NCBI GenBank assembly: GCA_034437515.1
Contig: DAOTTX010000323.1
Coordinates: 1-8,043 of the forward strand
DNA from: DAOTTX01 sp034437515
GTDB taxonomy: Bacteria; Chloroflexota; Anaerolineae; Aggregatilineales; Phototrophicaceae
DNA: 8,043 bases
Direction of reading: 5' to 3'
Of the stretch, positions 5,924-8,043 are shown piece by piece (positions within the stretch are counted from its first letter, which is position 1; each line of letters begins with the position of its first letter). The position numbers were made by a program, and so were the translations under genes. The notes beneath the pieces are model-generated. The model ran no database searches. It saw only the letters and a program-made list of their open reading frames with translations, and was not told the origin of the DNA.

Positions 5924-6814
5924 ATGACAACATCTCGTAACAAGATCCGCAGCCAGATCAAGCCGTTTCCGAAGGTCACCACCTATCCCACTGGCTGGGG
6001 TGGTGAGTTGGCTTTTGCTGCCATCGCCGAGCAGGTCGGTCCCTTGATGGCGAAGAAGATCACCCGTTTTGGTCTGTTCGGCCAGGACATCCCCGACAGT
6101 GTGCAGACCGGGCTGATGAAGCTGTGGCTCAAGCTGGTCGATGAGCCGGGGTTGCTGGCGCACGACGACCAGACGCGCACCGTCTGGCGAGTCATTGGCG
6201 TCTGCGGATGCACGACCATCATCGATAAACAAAAGCGATATGACTTTTTTGTGGACATTGCGGCCAACACCGGCATTGATACCGATGAATACGGTGTACA
6301 CGGTGATGACACCCGTGTGCAGATCTGGGATGCCAGAGAGCGCTGGGCTGGTTTCGCCACCCGGACTGACGTTCAGATTGACCTTGAACGGGCGATTGTG
6401 GCTATTGCTGAACGTTACGCCGACGACATCACCGGATTGGTCGCGCTCTATATTTTGACCACAGACGCCAAGCCTTTACAGACGGTTGATGCCCACAATC
6501 TGCCGCAGTCGTCGGTGTATGCACGCCTGGATCAGATCCGCGAGCGGCTGCGGACACTACTGGCTGACTACAAACCAACACCGCGTCGCATCTGGCGCGA
6601 ACGTCTGGACGGCGGTGAGATTGTGCCGTTTCTGGAGGTAGTCGCGCACTACGAGGATCGTCTGCTGGCGCTGGTGGCACTTTACACACTATCGACACGG
6701 GCGAAGGTGCGGCATTACGTCGCCTGCGAGAATGATCGGCGGATTGTGACGCGCTATCGACGCGCAGCCACCAAACGCCTTGAGGCAGCCTATAGACAGG
6801 CTGCCTCTTTTTAA
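5924..6814 (+). CDS. Sigma-factor-like protein with two region-4-like repeats
   Basis: A 296-residue protein with no firm family. Residues about 52-105 (GQDIPDSVQTGLMKLWLKL, then VWRVIGVCGCTTIIDKQKR) follow the pattern of sigma-70 region 2: D..Q..L..LW..L and then W......D..R. Residues about 152-216 (LERAIVAIAERY, ITGLVALYILTTDAK, LPQSSVYARLDQIRERL) resemble region 4, with a helix-turn-helix around 190-210. A second, shorter copy follows at about 240-292: LLALVALYTLSTRAK aligns with GLVALYILTTDAK, then RRIVTRYRRAATKRL. It is soluble and basic at the C-terminus, with no membrane segment. The likely role is DNA binding or transcription regulation, possibly as a divergent ECF-like factor; another HTH protein is equally possible. 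It is divergent from the EAD/TIR-NACHT operon and so could control it, but nothing shows that directly. The terminator stem is encoded by the last codons. Confidence 0.7.
   Translation: MTTSRNKIRSQIKPFPKVTTYPTGWGGELAFAAIAEQVGPLMAKKITRFGLFGQDIPDSVQTGLMKLWLKLVDEPGLLAHDDQTRTVWRVIGVCGCTTIIDKQKRYDFFVDIAANTGIDTDEYGVHGDDTRVQIWDARERWAGFATRTDVQIDLERAIVAIAERYADDITGLVALYILTTDAKPLQTVDAHNLPQSSVYARLDQIRERLRTLLADYKPTPRRIWRERLDGGEIVPFLEVVAHYEDRLLALVALYTLSTRAKVRHYVACENDRRIVTRYRRAATKRLEAAYRQAASF
6782..6812 (+). terminator. Intrinsic terminator inside the 3' end of the sigma-like gene
   Basis: A perfect 10-bp stem, GAGGCAGCCT (6782-6791) with AGGCTGCCTC (6798-6807), loop ATAGAC, is followed directly by five T (6808-6812). 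The stop codon TAA is 6812-6814, so the whole structure lies within coding sequence. Confidence 0.85.
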
Positions 6815-6832
6815 TTCCGACGGTTTCGCCCG

Positions 6833-6875
6833 GCTGGTGAGCGTGTGAACAGGCACGTTCACCAGCTATTTTTTT
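6833..6875 (+). terminator. Second intrinsic terminator
   Basis: GCTGGTGAGCGTG (6833-6845) pairs with CACGTTCACCAGC (6854-6866): 13 pairs including one G-U wobble, 8-base loop, then TA and a run of seven T (6869-6875). It backs up the first terminator and shields the convergent gene to the right from read-through. No T-run follows it on the minus strand. Confidence 0.85.
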
Positions 6876-6940
6876 GCTTCGAGCCGATCGCCGCCTATGG
6901 TGACTCTCTATTCTGACCAGCACAAAATAGATTGCTGATC

Positions 6941-7789
6941 CTACCCATTTTGATGCAAATATACCCAAGTTTGAACAATAGATGGTAACTGCTCAATGAC
7001 TTCATAACCGAATAGAATCTCATCAACATATCCCATGTTTAGCATATCTATCATCCGACATAGATAGGATTTGCCCATATCCCACCAAGTGAGATAAGCA
7101 TCTACAATCAATAGATGCTGGACACTAATTTTTTCGTGCTCTTCGAGTTCCTCAAGTTCAAGACCATCAAGTAGTGTTTCATATACACCATCAGCTATTC
7201 TGCTACCAAACGTCGTTGTGTAGTAATATTCCTTTATTTCCCATATTGCGATCGGATTTACACAACTTGGGAAACATCCATCTACACGTCGTGCCAGTGT
7301 TCGGAGAGGTTCATTATTTTTGGTAATGGTTGTGAGCACACGAGGGTCATAGTCACACGGGAGGCCATCGGAGTTAGCCTCAATTATCATGTTGACCATA
7401 GCTGTTAAATAAGCAATTTTCTTCTTGTCACCTTTTTGCTTATTCATAGGGATCGGAGAATTTGGCTGAAGTTCGCTAAGGAGTTGATTGAATGTTTCCT
7501 CTGCCCGAGTAGCGTCCATTAGCCGAGGTTCCACATAATCATTTAGTATTGTGGCTCTATATAGGAAATATTCTATGAGGTCTGTTGCAAGCGGAGAAGT
7601 ATTGCCATCAGAATCAACTAGATGACTTATCCCTAATCCGGACTTAAGCATGGCGGTCTTTAAGTCATCGATTGTGTAAGTTCTAACTTGTTTGGTTTTC
7701 CTATCGGTGTAACCAATCTCTTGGCCGATTGTTCTTACATTTGCCCAAAACTTCTTATCTTGATTTCTGAATTTAGGATTTGCCTTCAT
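6941..7789 (-). CDS. Putative PD-(D/E)XK nuclease (restriction-endonuclease-like)
   Basis: A 282-residue soluble protein with no firm family. The best functional clue is D170-G171 followed by IWEIKEYY with E184 and K186: D-(13)-E-x-K preceded by hydrophobics, the core of the PD-(D/E)XK nuclease fold. This is followed by a strikingly specific segment, TTTFGSRIADGVYE (191-204), where R and DG could contact DNA or metal. The N-terminus is Lys-rich (MKANPKFRNQDKKFW) with a helical region at 65-130. The C-terminus contains an aromatic, hydrophobic stretch (AYLTWWDMGKSYLCRMIDML). It overlaps an upstream HTH reading frame by 17 bp, as controller and endonuclease genes of type II restriction systems often do. 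No methyltransferase is in view; one could lie right of the window. Base composition is clearly more AT-rich than the rest, suggesting separate acquisition. A toxin or another nuclease type is an alternative. Confidence 0.55.
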   Translation of the reverse strand: MKANPKFRNQDKKFWANVRTIGQEIGYTDRKTKQVRTYTIDDLKTAMLKSGLGISHLVDSDGNTSPLATDLIEYFLYRATILNDYVEPRLMDATRAEETFNQLLSELQPNSPIPMNKQKGDKKKIAYLTAMVNMIIEANSDGLPCDYDPRVLTTITKNNEPLRTLARRVDGCFPSCVNPIAIWEIKEYYYTTTFGSRIADGVYETLLDGLELEELEEHEKISVQHLLIVDAYLTWWDMGKSYLCRMIDMLNMGYVDEILFGYEVIEQLPSIVQTWVYLHQNG

Positions 7790-8036
7790 CTGAGTTAGTT
7801 AGTGCCTTTTCTAATTTTTCAACGAATAAGATTAGGTCAATGTCAAGACACCGGCAAATTTGACGGAGTTCAATAATATCGAGCCGTCTTTCTCCAGACT
7901 CATACTTGCTGATAAAGGATTGTGGTTTACCCCATCGTTCACAAGTTAAGGGCCAGAAGCTGTTGTCAAGGACAAAAGTGCGTCCAATTTGCCAGAGGGC
8001 GGCTTTCGCTTGACGATGCCGAGCAACTTGGCATTT
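7773..8036 (-). CDS. XRE-type HTH regulator, C-terminal part; 5' end missing or damaged
   Basis: An 87-codon open frame between an in-frame TGA (8037-8039) and TAA (7773-7775). It contains a clear XRE recognition-helix segment, LTCERWGKPQSFISKYESGE, followed by RRLDIIELRQICRCLDIDLI and a final helix FVEKLEKAL. The GKPQSF-SKYE-GERR motif is typical of small Cro/C1-type regulators and restriction controller proteins. The frame holds no ATG, GTG or TTG start before the stop at 8037, and the sequence upstream of residue 34 or so does not match the usual first HTH helices. A frameshift (real or sequencing error) or decay is likely. It overlaps the nuclease-like gene by 17 bp, consistent with a controller/effector pair. 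Confidence 0.6.
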   Translation of the reverse strand, partial: KCQVARHRQAKAALWQIGRTFVLDNSFWPLTCERWGKPQSFISKYESGERRLDIIELRQICRCLDIDLILFVEKLEKALTNSDEGKS

Positions 8037-8043
8037 TCAACCA

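Noticed and set aside
5626..6360. Minus-strand frames across the sigma-like gene and its leader
   Set aside because: No conserved content, and they overlap a better-supported gene with a good ribosome site and terminator.
1..8043. CRISPR array, tRNA, rRNA or insertion sequence
   Set aside because: No regularly spaced direct repeats, tRNA cloverleaf, rRNA segments or transposase-like sequence seen on either strand.

Overview
The window holds most of a diversity-generating retroelement (DGR) attached to a large TIR-NACHT-FGE protein. This looks like a STAND-type immune or conflict sensor whose C-terminal binding surface can be rewritten by mutagenic retrohoming. The left 5.5 kb and the 5924-6814 gene are GC-rich by eye, while the right end (about 6940-8043) is clearly more AT-rich. 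No taxonomic marker gene is present. TIR-NACHT-FGE proteins, EAD-like partners and DGRs are known mainly from filamentous or multicellular bacteria, so Chloroflexota or cyanobacteria are reasonable low-confidence guesses.

Layout. Positions 1-608 (minus) encode the N-terminal two thirds of a DGR reverse transcriptase; the gene runs off the left edge. Positions 595-957 (plus) encode an Avd-like accessory protein, head-to-head with the RT and overlapping its start. Positions 958-1178 are a non-coding spacer with a strong hairpin. The template repeat (TR) lies at 1179-1311 and its variable repeat (VR) at 1506-1638. VR forms the last codons of the 1099-residue target protein (1502-4801, minus). 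TR and VR are both 133 bp, align without gaps, and differ at 19 positions, 18 of which are adenines in the TR sense strand. Between them are three compact hairpins. The target is translationally coupled (ATGA overlap) to a 238-residue EAD-like protein (4798-5514, minus) with a good promoter upstream. A 409-bp intergenic region with a cluster of small hairpins separates this operon from a divergent 296-residue gene (5924-6814, plus), which resembles sigma factors and ends in a terminator built into its last codons. At the right edge, an AT-rich pair on the minus strand encodes a putative PD-(D/E)XK nuclease (6941-7789) and the C-terminal part of an XRE-type regulator (7773-8036).

How it may work together. 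The EAD protein and the TIR-NACHT-FGE protein would form one signalling module: the FGE/lectin-like C-terminus senses a ligand, NACHT is the NTP-driven switch, and TIR is the effector, possibly an NADase. RT, Avd and the TR RNA would make adenine-mutated cDNA that replaces VR, diversifying the sensor surface without introducing stop codons. The sigma-like gene and the HTH/nuclease pair have no proven link to the DGR.
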